Origin: Acidobacteriota bacterium
Lineage (GTDB): Bacteria; Acidobacteriota; Terriglobia; Acidiferrales; UBA7541
Reading direction: 5' to 3'
Assembly: GCA_003167215.1 (NCBI GenBank)
Contig: PMTV01000014.1
Coordinates: 268,694 to 332,693 of the forward strand
DNA length: 64,000 bases
Below the pieces are notes generated by a model. The model saw only the letters and a list, made by a program, of their open reading frames with translations, had not been told where the DNA came from and ran no database searches. Positions 17,611 through 25,927 of the stretch are shown here, one piece after another (positions within the stretch are counted from its first letter, which is position 1; the number at the start of each line of letters is the position of its first letter). The position numbers were made by a program, and so were the translations under genes.

Positions 17611-18255
17611 GTGGCCCGAACGAGACGAAACGATACGGACGAGATGCCGGAGGCGGAAGCCATCCGGCTCGCCCAGCAAGGCAATGCGGCGGCGTTTGAG
17701 CGGTTGTACCGTTTGCACAATCGCCGGGTCTATTCGCTGTGTTTGCGGATGGTTGGCAATACGGCAGGTGCCGAGGACTTAACGCAGGAAGCGTTCCTCC
17801 AGCTCTTCCGAAAAATTGCTACTTTCCGCGGCGAATCGGCCTTTTCTACTTGGCTGCACCGCCTGGCCGTAAATGTCGTTTTGATGAAATTGCGTAAGAA
17901 GTCCGGAACGGAAACCTCGTTAGATGAGCTCACGGAGCCCGACGAGGAATCCGGCGGTCCCCGGCGGGATTTCGGGGCACCGGATCTAAGGCTTAGCGGC
18001 TCGATTGACCGCGTCCACTTACAGCGTGCCGTCGAGCAGCTCCCTCCGGGCTACAAGGCCGTGTTTGTGCTCCATGATGTTCAGGGTTACGAACACAATG
18101 AAATTGCGGAGATCATGGATTGCTCCATCGGAAATTCGAAATCGCAGTTGCACAAGGCCCGCATGCGCCTTCGCGAACTCCTTCACGAAGCCACTCGTGA
18201 CAAGGCTCGCGAGGACCGTAAGGCTGCCGGTGCCGATCCTGGCGGCAAGGACTGA
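17611..18255 (+). CDS. ECF-type RNA polymerase sigma factor (cassette 1)
   Basis: A 214-residue sigma-70 family factor. Region 2 is seen as [20 protein letters not shown] and the -10-recognition segment [16 protein letters not shown]; region 4 as [20 protein letters not shown] followed by the [23 protein letters not shown]. There is no region 1.1 or 3, so it is an extracytoplasmic-function factor. The start shown is GTG; an ATG 11 codons later is also possible. The basic tail (about 25 residues) is extra. Five bases separate it from a zinc-binding membrane anti-sigma gene, and a DUF4097 gene follows, so it probably controls an envelope response with that cassette. Confidence 0.9.
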   Translation: MARTRRNDTDEMPEAEAIRLAQQGNAAAFERLYRLHNRRVYSLCLRMVGNTAGAEDLTQEAFLQLFRKIATFRGESAFSTWLHRLAVNVVLMKLRKKSGTETSLDELTEPDEESGGPRRDFGAPDLRLSGSIDRVHLQRAVEQLPPGYKAVFVLHDVQGYEHNEIAEIMDCSIGNSKSQLHKARMRLRELLHEATRDKAREDRKAAGADPGGKD

Positions 18256-18260
18256 AAGAA

Positions 18261-18929
18261 ATGGCCACGATTACTTGTAAAGCTTTCCTGAATCACCTGC
18301 CACTCTGGGTGGAGGGCAGCCCTCACCCCGATGCACAGGCTCACCTTAGTGTTTGCCCCATTTGCCGGAACGTCCTCGACGATCTGAATGCCATCCACAC
18401 CGAAGCGCGTAGCTGGAGCGCCGAAGAAACCGAAGCGCCTCCGCGCGTGTGGGCCTCTTTGCGAGCGCAGCTCGAACAGGAAGGGTTAATTCGTGATAAC
18501 CGCGGCGCTCAGCTCGAACTCTCCCACCCGCGGTGGTTCAGCGGATGGTTCGCCGGCTTGCCGCGCCCGGTTCTGGCAGGCGCCTACTTGGTATTGTTGA
18601 TTGCGGTAGCCTTCGGCTTGAGCAGGCCCATTAATAAACGGGCCAACGAAGCTCGCTGGCTGGAGGGCACTCAGGACTCCACGCTGCCGTTGAGCGCTCA
18701 ACTCACTGCCGAGCAGCATTCTTTCGCATCCTTCAACGATTCCAATCCCGTCGTGACTGCTTCCCTCAACAAAAATTTGGCAATTGTTGACAACTACATC
18801 GCTTTATGTGAAAAAAGTGTGCAAGAAGAACCCCAGAACGAAGTGGCGCGGGATTATCTCTACGAAACCTATCAGCAGAAGGCGGATCTGCTAGCGCAGA
18901 TGACGGAACGCGGAGAAAACAACCGATGA
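18261..18929 (+). CDS. Membrane anti-sigma factor with HxxxCxxC zinc motif (cassette 1)
   Basis: The 222-residue product has the ZAS zinc-binding signature H28-x3-C32-x2-C35 (HLSVCPIC), then one TM helix (about 98-116, PVLAGAYLVLLIAVAFGL), then a helical external domain of about 100 residues. This is the standard layout of an anti-sigma factor that sequesters its ECF partner at the membrane. The external helix near the C terminus (VQEEPQNEVARDYLYETYQQKADLL) resembles the tail found in many zf-HC2 proteins of Acidobacteriota (from memory). Five bases follow the sigma stop, and its own stop overlaps the ATG of the DUF4097 gene. Confidence 0.82.
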   Translation: MATITCKAFLNHLPLWVEGSPHPDAQAHLSVCPICRNVLDDLNAIHTEARSWSAEETEAPPRVWASLRAQLEQEGLIRDNRGAQLELSHPRWFSGWFAGLPRPVLAGAYLVLLIAVAFGLSRPINKRANEARWLEGTQDSTLPLSAQLTAEQHSFASFNDSNPVVTASLNKNLAIVDNYIALCEKSVQEEPQNEVARDYLYETYQQKADLLAQMTERGENNR

Positions 18930-19822
18930 GCGTCTCTCACTTTGTTCGTGAACGATTGATGTCTAACGGCAATTGGAAAACCGCTAGTTTACTGGTCCCC
19001 GGTCTCCTGCTCTGCAGCATGGTGTCCGCGGAACCACAGCCTCGCCGCCAGGAACAGCACTTCAAGGTTCAATCTCACCCGGTCATCACCCTTCACAATC
19101 CAAACGGCATGATCACCGTGAAGGCTTGGACCAAGTCCGAAGTGATGGTGATTTCAACCCGCGCGAGCGATGACGTGGAAGTGGACGCCGAACAAATGGG
19201 AAACCGCGTGGACGTTTCCACTCACCCGACTTCCGATAATGTCGCGCCCGACGATATGCGCGCCGACTATCAGATTAACGTCCCGGAAGACGCTGAGCTT
19301 CAGATCCACAACGATTCGGGAGAGGTAAATGTCGCGAACGTCCTTGGCGACATGAACGTCGAGACCGTGGCCGCGGCTGTTGACCTCGAAGACTCCGCCG
19401 GTTACGTCACCATCAAGACCGTGGGCGGCTCTTTTCAGTGCACTCGCTGCGCCGGAAAACTTGAGATTTCTTCCATCAGCGGGAACCTCCGTCTTACGGA
19501 CATTCACAGCTATCACGTCCACGCACAGACCTCCACCGGCAATATCCTGTTCTCCGGCGAGTTTCTGCCCAACGGACTTTATCGCTTGAAGAATTACAGT
19601 GGCGTCATCGAAGTTCGCTTTTCACCGGCCGATTCTTTTGACCTGAGCGCCACTTCTCTGAAAGGCAAAGTAAATAACGAAGCCAGCCTCACGCCCAAGG
19701 CTCACCAGCAACATCTCTACAGCCGGTTTGGCAACAGTTTGTTCGGCACGTTCAATGCCGGCCGCGCCAAAGTCGAATTAACGACCTTCGATGGTACAAT
19801 CAACATTCTCAAACGTGATTGA
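18926..19822 (+). CDS. Secreted DUF4097-family beta-solenoid protein (cassette 1)
   Basis: Exported protein of about 298 residues. The ATG overlaps the anti-sigma stop (ATGA); an ATG at 18959 would give a more compact signal peptide (MSNGNWKTASLLVPG to SAEP). After the signal comes the DUF4097 entry pattern FKVQSHPVITLHNPNGMITV followed by short beta-rungs with Gly turns (NDSGEVNVANV, SISGNLRLTDI, STGNILFSGEF). One Cys pair (CTRC) is present. DUF4097 proteins are predicted right-handed beta-solenoids of unknown activity. Coupling to a sigma/anti-sigma pair suggests an envelope role, which is inference. Confidence 0.8.
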   Translation: MSVSHFVRERLMSNGNWKTASLLVPGLLLCSMVSAEPQPRRQEQHFKVQSHPVITLHNPNGMITVKAWTKSEVMVISTRASDDVEVDAEQMGNRVDVSTHPTSDNVAPDDMRADYQINVPEDAELQIHNDSGEVNVANVLGDMNVETVAAAVDLEDSAGYVTIKTVGGSFQCTRCAGKLEISSISGNLRLTDIHSYHVHAQTSTGNILFSGEFLPNGLYRLKNYSGVIEVRFSPADSFDLSATSLKGKVNNEASLTPKAHQQHLYSRFGNSLFGTFNAGRAKVELTTFDGTINILKRD

Positions 19823-19869
19823 TTGCTCCATCCCGCAATTACACCAACCCGCTCTCGGTGTTCAGCTCC

Positions 19870-20415
19870 ATGGTTAGTGAAACTCGCGCGCGTACGCTCG
19901 TTTGCCTCACCGGATTTATGGGCACCGGCAAATCCACGGTTGCGCGGCTGCTTGCTCGTCAGGTTGGATGGCAGCATGTGGATCTCGATAAGCGCATAGT
20001 GGAGGCCACCGGGCAGACGATCCCGATCATCTTCGCCAGGCTCGGCGAATCGGAATTCCGCCGTGCGGAACACGACCAGCTCGCGCGCATTCTGGGCGAA
20101 GCCGCCGAACAACAAAAACCTCGTATCGTCTCTCTAGGCGGCGGCACTACGGCCCAACCGCAAAATGTTGCCTTGCTACGGCAGAGCGGCGCGGCGTTGA
20201 TCTGGCTGCACTGTCCCATTTCCGATCTTCTCAAACGCGCCGCTCACATCACCGATCGTCCTCTGTTTCGCGACGAAGCCAGCTTCCGAAAACTCTACGA
20301 TGAACGCTTGCCGTCCTACGAACTCGCCGACTATCGAGTCGAAACCAATACCGAGCCTTTGCGCGTGGTGGAACAGATTCTCGCGCTGGGAATCTTCCCC
20401 AGGGTGACTGCATGA
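19870..20415 (+). CDS. aroK: Shikimate kinase
   Basis: Phosphorylates shikimate in aromatic amino acid synthesis. With the ATG at 19870 it is 181 residues, the normal size; a TTG further upstream would overlap the previous gene. P-loop GFMGTGKST, shikimate-binding D-x-D region HVDLDKRIVEATGQ, FRRAEHDQL, GGGT (SLGGGTTAQPQN) and the lid arginine in DRPLF are all visible. It sits downstream of the ECF cassette and its stop overlaps the next start (ATGA), so it may be read through from the sigma operon although its job is housekeeping. Confidence 0.93.
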   Translation: MVSETRARTLVCLTGFMGTGKSTVARLLARQVGWQHVDLDKRIVEATGQTIPIIFARLGESEFRRAEHDQLARILGEAAEQQKPRIVSLGGGTTAQPQNVALLRQSGAALIWLHCPISDLLKRAAHITDRPLFRDEASFRKLYDERLPSYELADYRVETNTEPLRVVEQILALGIFPRVTA

Positions 20416-21161
20416 TTCCAAAGCTGAACTCTTCGATTTCTCGGCTGACGATGTTTCTAATCCTAACCGTGATGGCCGCCATGGTCCTGCTTGCAACCTC
20501 GCCGTCCCATGCAAAACGCCGCCAGGCGCCGGCACCCGCCTCGGCCGGCTCCGCCAATGCTTTTGTGGCTGACAAAGGAAAATTCCGCATCATGGTTAAC
20601 GGGCAGAAAATCGGCAAGGAAGAATTCGAAATTGGACCGAGTGGAAACGACTGGGTGGCCCACGGCACATCCGAAATCCAGTCTCCGCAAGGCTCCTCCC
20701 GCGTGAATGGAACGCTGAATCTCAAACCCGACGGGACGCCCGTTCGGTATGAATGGTCCACGGAAGGCGCAAAAAAAGCCTCCTCCGTAATTGTCTTCAA
20801 TGGCGTTGAGGCTAATGTGGAACTGCACCTCGAAGGCGCTCGTCCTTATACCCAGCAGTTCACCTTCAATTCTCCGCGCATCGTCGTGCTCGATAACAAT
20901 CTCTATCATCAGTACGCAGTTCTTTTCCGCCTCTACGATTGGGACAAGAAAGGCGCGCAATCCTTTTCCGTTCTGGTCCCGCAGGAAATAACGCCCGGTA
21001 GCATCACGGTCGAATCGCTCGGCAAGCAGGACATCGGCGGCGCCAGTTTGGAAGAATTGCGTGTCAAAACGGAAGACAATGAAATTGATGCGTTCTTCGA
21101 TGGTCCCAAACTCATGCGCCTTTTAGCTCCCGCCGCGAATGCCGAAATAATCCGGGAATAG
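20412..21161 (+). CDS. Secreted protein of unknown function
   Basis: A 249-residue protein with a signal peptide (MFLILTVMAAMVLLATSPSHA in its first 35 residues) and a mature domain of mostly beta character (FRIMVNGQKIGKEEFEIG, VNGTLNLKPDGTPVRYEW, NNLYHQYAVLFRLYDWDKKG). I do not recognise a named family; it looks like a lipocalin- or DUF3108-like open barrel, a guess from the strand pattern. It overlaps the aroK stop by four bases and ends the plus-strand operon at the shared hairpin. Confidence 0.75.
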   Translation: MIPKLNSSISRLTMFLILTVMAAMVLLATSPSHAKRRQAPAPASAGSANAFVADKGKFRIMVNGQKIGKEEFEIGPSGNDWVAHGTSEIQSPQGSSRVNGTLNLKPDGTPVRYEWSTEGAKKASSVIVFNGVEANVELHLEGARPYTQQFTFNSPRIVVLDNNLYHQYAVLFRLYDWDKKGAQSFSVLVPQEITPGSITVESLGKQDIGGASLEELRVKTEDNEIDAFFDGPKLMRLLAPAANAEIIRE

Positions 21162-21220
21162 CATTCGTATCCCCGGCGCGGGTAGCGTTTCCTACCACCA
21201 AAAATTCATTGCCAAATTAA

Positions 21221-21246
21221 AAGGCCCGGGAGCGTGCCCGGGCCTT
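21221..21246. terminator. Terminator hairpin between the two convergent ECF cassettes
   Basis: Perfect 10-bp arms AAGGCCCGGG / CCCGGGCCTT with a 6-base loop. On the minus strand it is followed by a T-rich run (TTTTAATTT), suiting the PDZ gene that stops at 21280; on the plus strand the T tract is poor. It lies between the stops at 21161 (plus) and 21280 (minus). Confidence 0.8.
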
Positions 21247-21279
21247 GGGGTGGAATTACAGGTGAATACCGATTCGCTT

Positions 21280-22479
21280 CTAGAGTTGCGCGCGACGCAT
21301 CATGTGCGTTGACTCCATGGGTTGTGGCTTCTCAATTGTGATCGCGACGCTCATCTCCGAGCCCTTGCGAAGGATCCCGAGGCTTACCGACTTTTCGTCC
21401 GTTTTGTCGCGCAACTGCTGCCGCAGCTCGCCCAAAGAACTGACCGGCTTGCTGTCTATCTTGATGATGACGTCGCCGGCCTTCAGTCCCGCTTTGTCAG
21501 CTGCAGTCCCTGCACGAACTTCGCGCACCAGAATCCCGCCGCCTTCAGGCGCGCCAAAATAAGCTCCCAGTTGCCCGGAAAGGTCTTCGGCGCTTATTCC
21601 CAGCAGAGGCGTGCGCCCGTCCATCGCGCCGAAAACCTCCGGCCCGTCCAGACGAAGATCAAAGTTCGGCGTCGCCACCGCATACGCGGCGTCAAAATCC
21701 CGCATCTTTCCTCTCATTTTCTTTTCCAGCAGTGCGCTGCGATCGCCAAGCTCTACGGAAATATTTTGTGCTGCGCCGTTTCGAGAAATCGCGAGCGGGA
21801 TATTCCGCCCCGCTGGCGTCTCGCGTACCAGCCGGCGGAACTGCACGGTGCCCTCCACCGCTTGTCCGTCATACCGAGTGATGACGTCATGTTCCTTCAA
21901 ACCAGCTTTCGCTGCCGGGCTATCCGGTTCGACGTCAATCACCTCGACTCCGCGCACTTCCGAAAGTCTCAAATCCTTGGCCTTGTCGGCGGTCACTTCG
22001 CCGATTTCCACTCCCAGCCATCCGCCGCCCTCATCCGAAAAAGAGCTGAATACTTTCGGCTCCTGGCTCCAAACCTCAGCCGCCTTATCCTGCGCTAATG
22101 CCGAAAGCTCGTCGGCGTGAGATGCGAACTCTTCTGCGCGGGCCTGCCACTGCCTGCCCGCAACCTGGGCCGAGAGACTCTGCAGTTTCCCGAGCTCCGG
22201 TGCGCTCATCTCGACCTCCTTGGCGATCTCGTCCTGAAGATTTGCAAGCTGCAACTGCAGTTCCTGTTCAGTAGTACGTTTGGCGTTGCTCAATAGTTCC
22301 GTTAATGTTGTCGAATCCGGGCACGCTTCCGCCGGTCCGGAAGGAACAGGCGAAACGGGCGTGGCGGCTGGAGTCTTGCCTTGAGTTTGGGATTGGCCGT
22401 TGAGCGTTCCCGGCGCGCTGCCCAAAGCCAGTAGTAACACGCCTGCAAACGCGAGGTTCGAGCACACCAAGTTCTTCAT
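21280..22479 (-). CDS. Periplasmic double-PDZ protein (cassette 2)
   Basis: From the ATG at 22479 (SD GAGGAGG) the product is 399 residues: signal peptide (NLAFAGVLLLALGSAPGT), a Pro-rich linker, a Gln/Glu/Leu coiled-coil segment (about 55-135), PDZ1 (about 154-245, GWLGVEIGEV, VEPDSPAAKAGLKEHDVI) and PDZ2 (about 290-390, LLGISAEDLSG, VRAGTAADKAGLKAGDVI). No trypsin-like or HtrA catalytic domain is present, so it is a binder or scaffold rather than a DegP-type protease. It is the last gene of the sigma cassette. In E. coli, PDZ proteins (DegS, RseP) sense misfolded porins and act on an anti-sigma factor; an analogous sensing role is inference only. Confidence 0.83.
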   Translation of the reverse strand: MKNLVCSNLAFAGVLLLALGSAPGTLNGQSQTQGKTPAATPVSPVPSGPAEACPDSTTLTELLSNAKRTTEQELQLQLANLQDEIAKEVEMSAPELGKLQSLSAQVAGRQWQARAEEFASHADELSALAQDKAAEVWSQEPKVFSSFSDEGGGWLGVEIGEVTADKAKDLRLSEVRGVEVIDVEPDSPAAKAGLKEHDVITRYDGQAVEGTVQFRRLVRETPAGRNIPLAISRNGAAQNISVELGDRSALLEKKMRGKMRDFDAAYAVATPNFDLRLDGPEVFGAMDGRTPLLGISAEDLSGQLGAYFGAPEGGGILVREVRAGTAADKAGLKAGDVIIKIDSKPVSSLGELRQQLRDKTDEKSVSLGILRKGSEMSVAITIEKPQPMESTHMMRRAQL

Positions 22480-22510
22480 GTAGTTCCTCCTCACTCGAAA
22501 GTTGCGCCCC

Positions 22511-23320
22511 TCAGACGCCTGGCCGCTGCAGGAACAGGTGAATGCCGCCATTGATTGTACGAACTGAAATCTGGCCCCCGCCGGCTCCCAGCTTCGCTTG
22601 AAACGCACGAGCGCCTGGAGATCCCGCGGTCGATGTTACCGGCAACTCCGAATACACGTCGCCGTTCATGCTTAGCACTTTCAAATTCGCCCGTGCAGTA
22701 GAAGGCAATCCCAGCACTACGGAGCCGTTGACCGTCTCAAGATTCATGGGACCGCCGTCAGACAATTGCCGCAGCTCCAGGCGCACATTTCCATTTGTCG
22801 TTTTTTCGCTGAACCGCCCCGTGCTCTCGGTCACTTCCACATTCCCATTCACCGACCGCAGTTCGCCGCTGCCTTCCACGCCGCGCACAGTCACGCTGCC
22901 GTTGACCGTTTCCACGTTGCCCAACAGCACGCGATACGGCACATGCACGTGATACTCGACAGCTACCTCAACCCCCTGGCCTTTCGGATAACACGTATGC
23001 ACCGCGACCTGCCCGGGTTTACTGTCGACTTCAATCTTGACGAGTTCGAGGTCGTGTTGGTCGCTCTGCGCCGTTTTCACCGCGCTCACTTCCACTTCGT
23101 CTCGTTCCCACCCGTCTACGTGAACCGACCCGTTCACGTTTTCGAGTAAGAAGCTCCCGCCAGGCGGTAGCGGATACGTCTGCTTAAAAAGTTCGTCAGC
23201 CGCAAAACAGCGGAGGGAAATACAAAAGAGTCCGGCCAGCAACAAAAATACCGTGGCCGCAACTTTGATTGGCCGTTGCAAGTAGGATTGATACCGAAAG
23301 TTCCGCATCGTCGTTTGCAC
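22511..23320 (-). CDS. Secreted DUF4097-family protein with NG-type rungs (cassette 2)
   Basis: A 269-residue exported protein starting at GTG (SD GGGGG, 6 bases), with an ATG four codons in. Hydrophobic signal (VAATVFLLLAGLFCISLRCFA), then the DUF4097 opening GGSFLLENVNGSVHVDGWER and repeated Asn-Gly rungs: VNGSVTV, VNGNVEV, TNGNVRL, VNGSVVL, MNGDVYS. The first two intervals are 18 residues, as in the neighbouring gene; the next are 22 and 21. No catalytic residues are recognisable. It lies between the PDZ gene (31 bases) and the longer DUF4097 gene (107 bases). Confidence 0.82.
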   Translation of the reverse strand: MQTTMRNFRYQSYLQRPIKVAATVFLLLAGLFCISLRCFAADELFKQTYPLPPGGSFLLENVNGSVHVDGWERDEVEVSAVKTAQSDQHDLELVKIEVDSKPGQVAVHTCYPKGQGVEVAVEYHVHVPYRVLLGNVETVNGSVTVRGVEGSGELRSVNGNVEVTESTGRFSEKTTNGNVRLELRQLSDGGPMNLETVNGSVVLGLPSTARANLKVLSMNGDVYSELPVTSTAGSPGARAFQAKLGAGGGQISVRTINGGIHLFLQRPGV

Positions 23321-23427
23321 AGTACGCCCCCTTCAAACTCACTTCCTTCCCCTGTGAACGTTCGGCCCGCCTGCGGCCGGGAATCCTCTCGCCTGCCTGG
23401 GCGTATCATGACCCTTTACTGCTCAGG

Positions 23428-24828
23428 CTACGGCGCACTCTCATGCGATTGCGATTGTTCTAGTAGCTGCAATTGCAATCGAACCTTTTCATCAAGCTGT
23501 GCCATCTGTTGCTTGTAAAGCAGCACTTGTTTAGCGGCGTCACTTGCGACCACGCGAATATTGCCCGCCACCGTGCGCAGATGCAGAATCTCTCCGCCGC
23601 CATTCAGCGGGCCCTCGGCGCGAGCCAAATGCCCGCCGTTCGACGCGGCGTCAAAGCTCATCTTGAGTTGGAACGCGGGATCGACAATCACGCGGTGCTC
23701 ATCTCCCAATTGAACTTGGGCGTCAATCGTCACCGGCATTTGCCGCGGGATATACACCACGATATCGCCATCATCCGATTGAAGCTGGCACTGGCTCGGC
23801 GACTTTACTGGCCCGACAAACCACGCCGTTATCAGACCAGCTCCTGTGGAAGCCTTCACAGCGCTATCCACTTGCGTCAGATAAATGCTGCCGCCCACCG
23901 TCTCGAGGTCCGTCGGGCCCGACACGCGCACCACCCGTATTCCGCCTCCGCCCGTCTTCGCACGCACCAGACCCGTCGTTTCTCCCACCTCGATTTGCCC
24001 GCCGGTTGTCTCCGCATTCAGCTCATTCCCCGAATGTTCCACCGTCACATTTCCGCCGCCCGTGCTCAATCTTGCTATGCCTTCCACAGAGGCCATACGA
24101 ATATGGCCGCCGCTCGTATGGAGCGTCGCTCCGCCGGAGACCGCACCGGTAGTGATATGGCCGCCGCCTGTGTTGGCGAATAATCCCCCTGCGACGTTCT
24201 TGACCGTGATGTGTCCGCCACCGGTTACCAGCCGCGCCTTGCCACTAACATTTCCTGCCATGATGTTGCCGCCCGAAGTTAAGACTGTCTCGGTTCCGTC
24301 AACGTTGTCGCTATCGATATTTCCGCCGCCCGTGGAAAGTTCCAGGCTATAGCTCTTCGGCACGTTGACAGTCACGGTCACCCACAGCCGTCCGCTGGAC
24401 CCGCGCAAAGTCTGTCCACGCAAATAGACGCCTTCGGGAGTCTCGTGTGCGCTGACTGAAAAACTTTTCAGTAGTTCTTTCGCGTCTTTCTGGGAAGAGT
24501 CTGCCTCCAGATGAACCGTGTAATCAATTTTGCCGGAATTCTGGGTGTGGATGACGATGTTGCCGAGATCGAGCACCAGGTGAATTCGCCGGCCGTCGCT
24601 GGTTGGAATTTCGCCCCTTAAATCGGACTTGAGCCGCGGGCCGGATTGGGAGCTGTCTGGTTTCCGGTTGCCGTCGCGGCCGGCAGCCGCATAAGTGGAC
24701 GCTGGGAGGCCAGCAAGAATTAGCAAAAGAACAACTGCCGGCACACAAGTAAGGAAACAAGCGGAGAACGCACCGAAGTATTTTCTCGCAGCGCGCTGGG
24801 GCGGAAGAGCAAGCAATGCGCTTTCCAT
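23428..24828 (-). CDS. Secreted DUF4097-family beta-solenoid with ten TGGG rungs (cassette 2)
   Basis: A 466-residue exported protein: signal segment (AVVLLLILAGLPASTYA, about 31-47), a beta entry domain (about 80-160), then a regular array from residue 166 in which each 18-residue unit begins T-[GSTV]-G-G (TGGGNIDS, TSGGNIMA, TGGGHITV, TGGGHITT, TSGGHIRM, TGGGNVTV, TTGGQIEV, TGGGGIRV, TVGGSIYL, and a final TGAGLITA). A C-terminal beta domain and a Gln-rich helical tail (MAQLDEKVRLQLQLLEQ) follow. The exact period suggests a long beta-solenoid. The ATG is one base after the anti-sigma stop, so it is coupled to that gene. Activity unknown. Confidence 0.85.
   Translation of the reverse strand: MESALLALPPQRAARKYFGAFSACFLTCVPAVVLLLILAGLPASTYAAAGRDGNRKPDSSQSGPRLKSDLRGEIPTSDGRRIHLVLDLGNIVIHTQNSGKIDYTVHLEADSSQKDAKELLKSFSVSAHETPEGVYLRGQTLRGSSGRLWVTVTVNVPKSYSLELSTGGGNIDSDNVDGTETVLTSGGNIMAGNVSGKARLVTGGGHITVKNVAGGLFANTGGGHITTGAVSGGATLHTSGGHIRMASVEGIARLSTGGGNVTVEHSGNELNAETTGGQIEVGETTGLVRAKTGGGGIRVVRVSGPTDLETVGGSIYLTQVDSAVKASTGAGLITAWFVGPVKSPSQCQLQSDDGDIVVYIPRQMPVTIDAQVQLGDEHRVIVDPAFQLKMSFDAASNGGHLARAEGPLNGGGEILHLRTVAGNIRVVASDAAKQVLLYKQQMAQLDEKVRLQLQLLEQSQSHESAP
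23848..24333 (-). repeat. In-gene 54-bp repeat array encoding an 18-residue solenoid
   Basis: Nine consecutive units of exactly 54 bases (18 codons), residues 166-327 of the protein encoded at 23428-24828, with no insertion or deletion between units. A tenth, incomplete unit follows. The DNA units have diverged while the T-x-G-G and hydrophobic positions are kept, so selection appears to act on the protein structure. Confidence 0.85.
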
Positions 24829-24829
24829 T

Positions 24830-25903
24830 TTAGAACTTTTGTCGCGGGCCTAGATCGCGAATCGCAGCCGCGCTTTGAAGCCGAATGTATGTGCTGGGAT
24901 CCTTCTGCATGCGGTCGCGTAAAACGGCGAGCATGTGGCCGTCAGATTCCACCTGCCCTTTCGCTGCCATCTCCCGCAGCGCATTGATTGCTTCCACACG
25001 CACGCCGGGGTTTTGATCGTCCACTAGCGCATCGAGCAGCGTCTGTTGGATGATGTCCTGCGGCTCCGCGCCGTCCAGCGCTTCCAGAGCTTTCAATCGC
25101 ACCGCGGCATTACGGTCCGTGTGTACCGTCTGGCAAAGTGCCGCGCGGACATCCGCATCGTTGTTCCGAATGCGAAGCAGCTCGACCGCGTTCATGCGCA
25201 CATCCGGGTCGAAACGCTGGCTGTTGTCTAGAAAATAAATTAGAACGCGTTTCACTTCGTCGTCATTTACAGTTCCCTGCACCGTGATCGGCTGCCGCGC
25301 CCTGAGCTGCAGTTCTACCTGTGGCGGCTGATTGTTGCTCGACGGAAACACGTTGATCCCGGCCACATCGGCCGTGTGCAGGTCCAGCGGACTCAAAGAA
25401 GAATCTCCGGCATCAGCCGGAGTCGTTGCTCCCGTAAGCGTACTCGCCGAATTCGAAGTCCCGGATTGGCTGGCGCTGTTCGGAGCAATGGAGTGTCTCA
25501 CAAACTTCGCCCCCAGTATTCCCACCGAGAAACCAATCACAAGAAGCAAAGCAGCGCTCCACGCCGGCGCCGGTGAAATCCAACTCCCGGGCATCCATGT
25601 GCTCACGGCCCGTCGCAGCCAACCACGCTCTTCTTCCTGATCCAGAGCATCTTCCAGACTCGCTCGGCATCCACCCAGCAAAGCCGCGTCTGGCTCCCTG
25701 CGATTCGAGGAAAGCAGCGCAAGCAGCGCATTCTCTTGCGCCAGCATAGTGTTGCAATTCTCGCAGTGCAGGAGATGCTCGTTCATTTCCGCCACTTCCG
25801 CCGCATCGAGCTCGCCCGCGGTAAATAGCGTCCAACGCGGCCCAAATTCTTCGCACTTCTTACCCGATTTATTTCCGTGCTGCTCCGGCTGCATTCTTTT
25901 CAT
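24830..25903 (-). CDS. Anti-sigma factor fused to an external HEAT-like repeat domain (cassette 2)
   Basis: The 357-residue protein has a ZAS zinc motif H43-x3-C47-x2-C50 (HLLHCENC) in a short cytoplasmic domain, one TM helix (about 114-131, AWSAALLLVIGFSVGILG), a Ser/Thr/Asn linker, then about 150 residues of HEAT-like repeats (VLIYFLDNSQRFDPDVRMNA, ALCQTVHTDRNAAVRLKALE, TLLDALVDDQNPGVRVEAIN, VLRDRMQKDPSTYIRLQSAA). Placing a HEAT scaffold on the far side of the membrane in an anti-sigma factor is uncommon and suggests a protein-binding sensor. It is 24 bases from the sigma stop and one base from the following DUF4097 start. Confidence 0.85.
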   Translation of the reverse strand: MKRMQPEQHGNKSGKKCEEFGPRWTLFTAGELDAAEVAEMNEHLLHCENCNTMLAQENALLALLSSNRREPDAALLGGCRASLEDALDQEEERGWLRRAVSTWMPGSWISPAPAWSAALLLVIGFSVGILGAKFVRHSIAPNSASQSGTSNSASTLTGATTPADAGDSSLSPLDLHTADVAGINVFPSSNNQPPQVELQLRARQPITVQGTVNDDEVKRVLIYFLDNSQRFDPDVRMNAVELLRIRNNDADVRAALCQTVHTDRNAAVRLKALEALDGAEPQDIIQQTLLDALVDDQNPGVRVEAINALREMAAKGQVESDGHMLAVLRDRMQKDPSTYIRLQSAAAIRDLGPRQKF

Positions 25904-25927
25904 CCTCGCTTACCAAACTTGTTGAGC

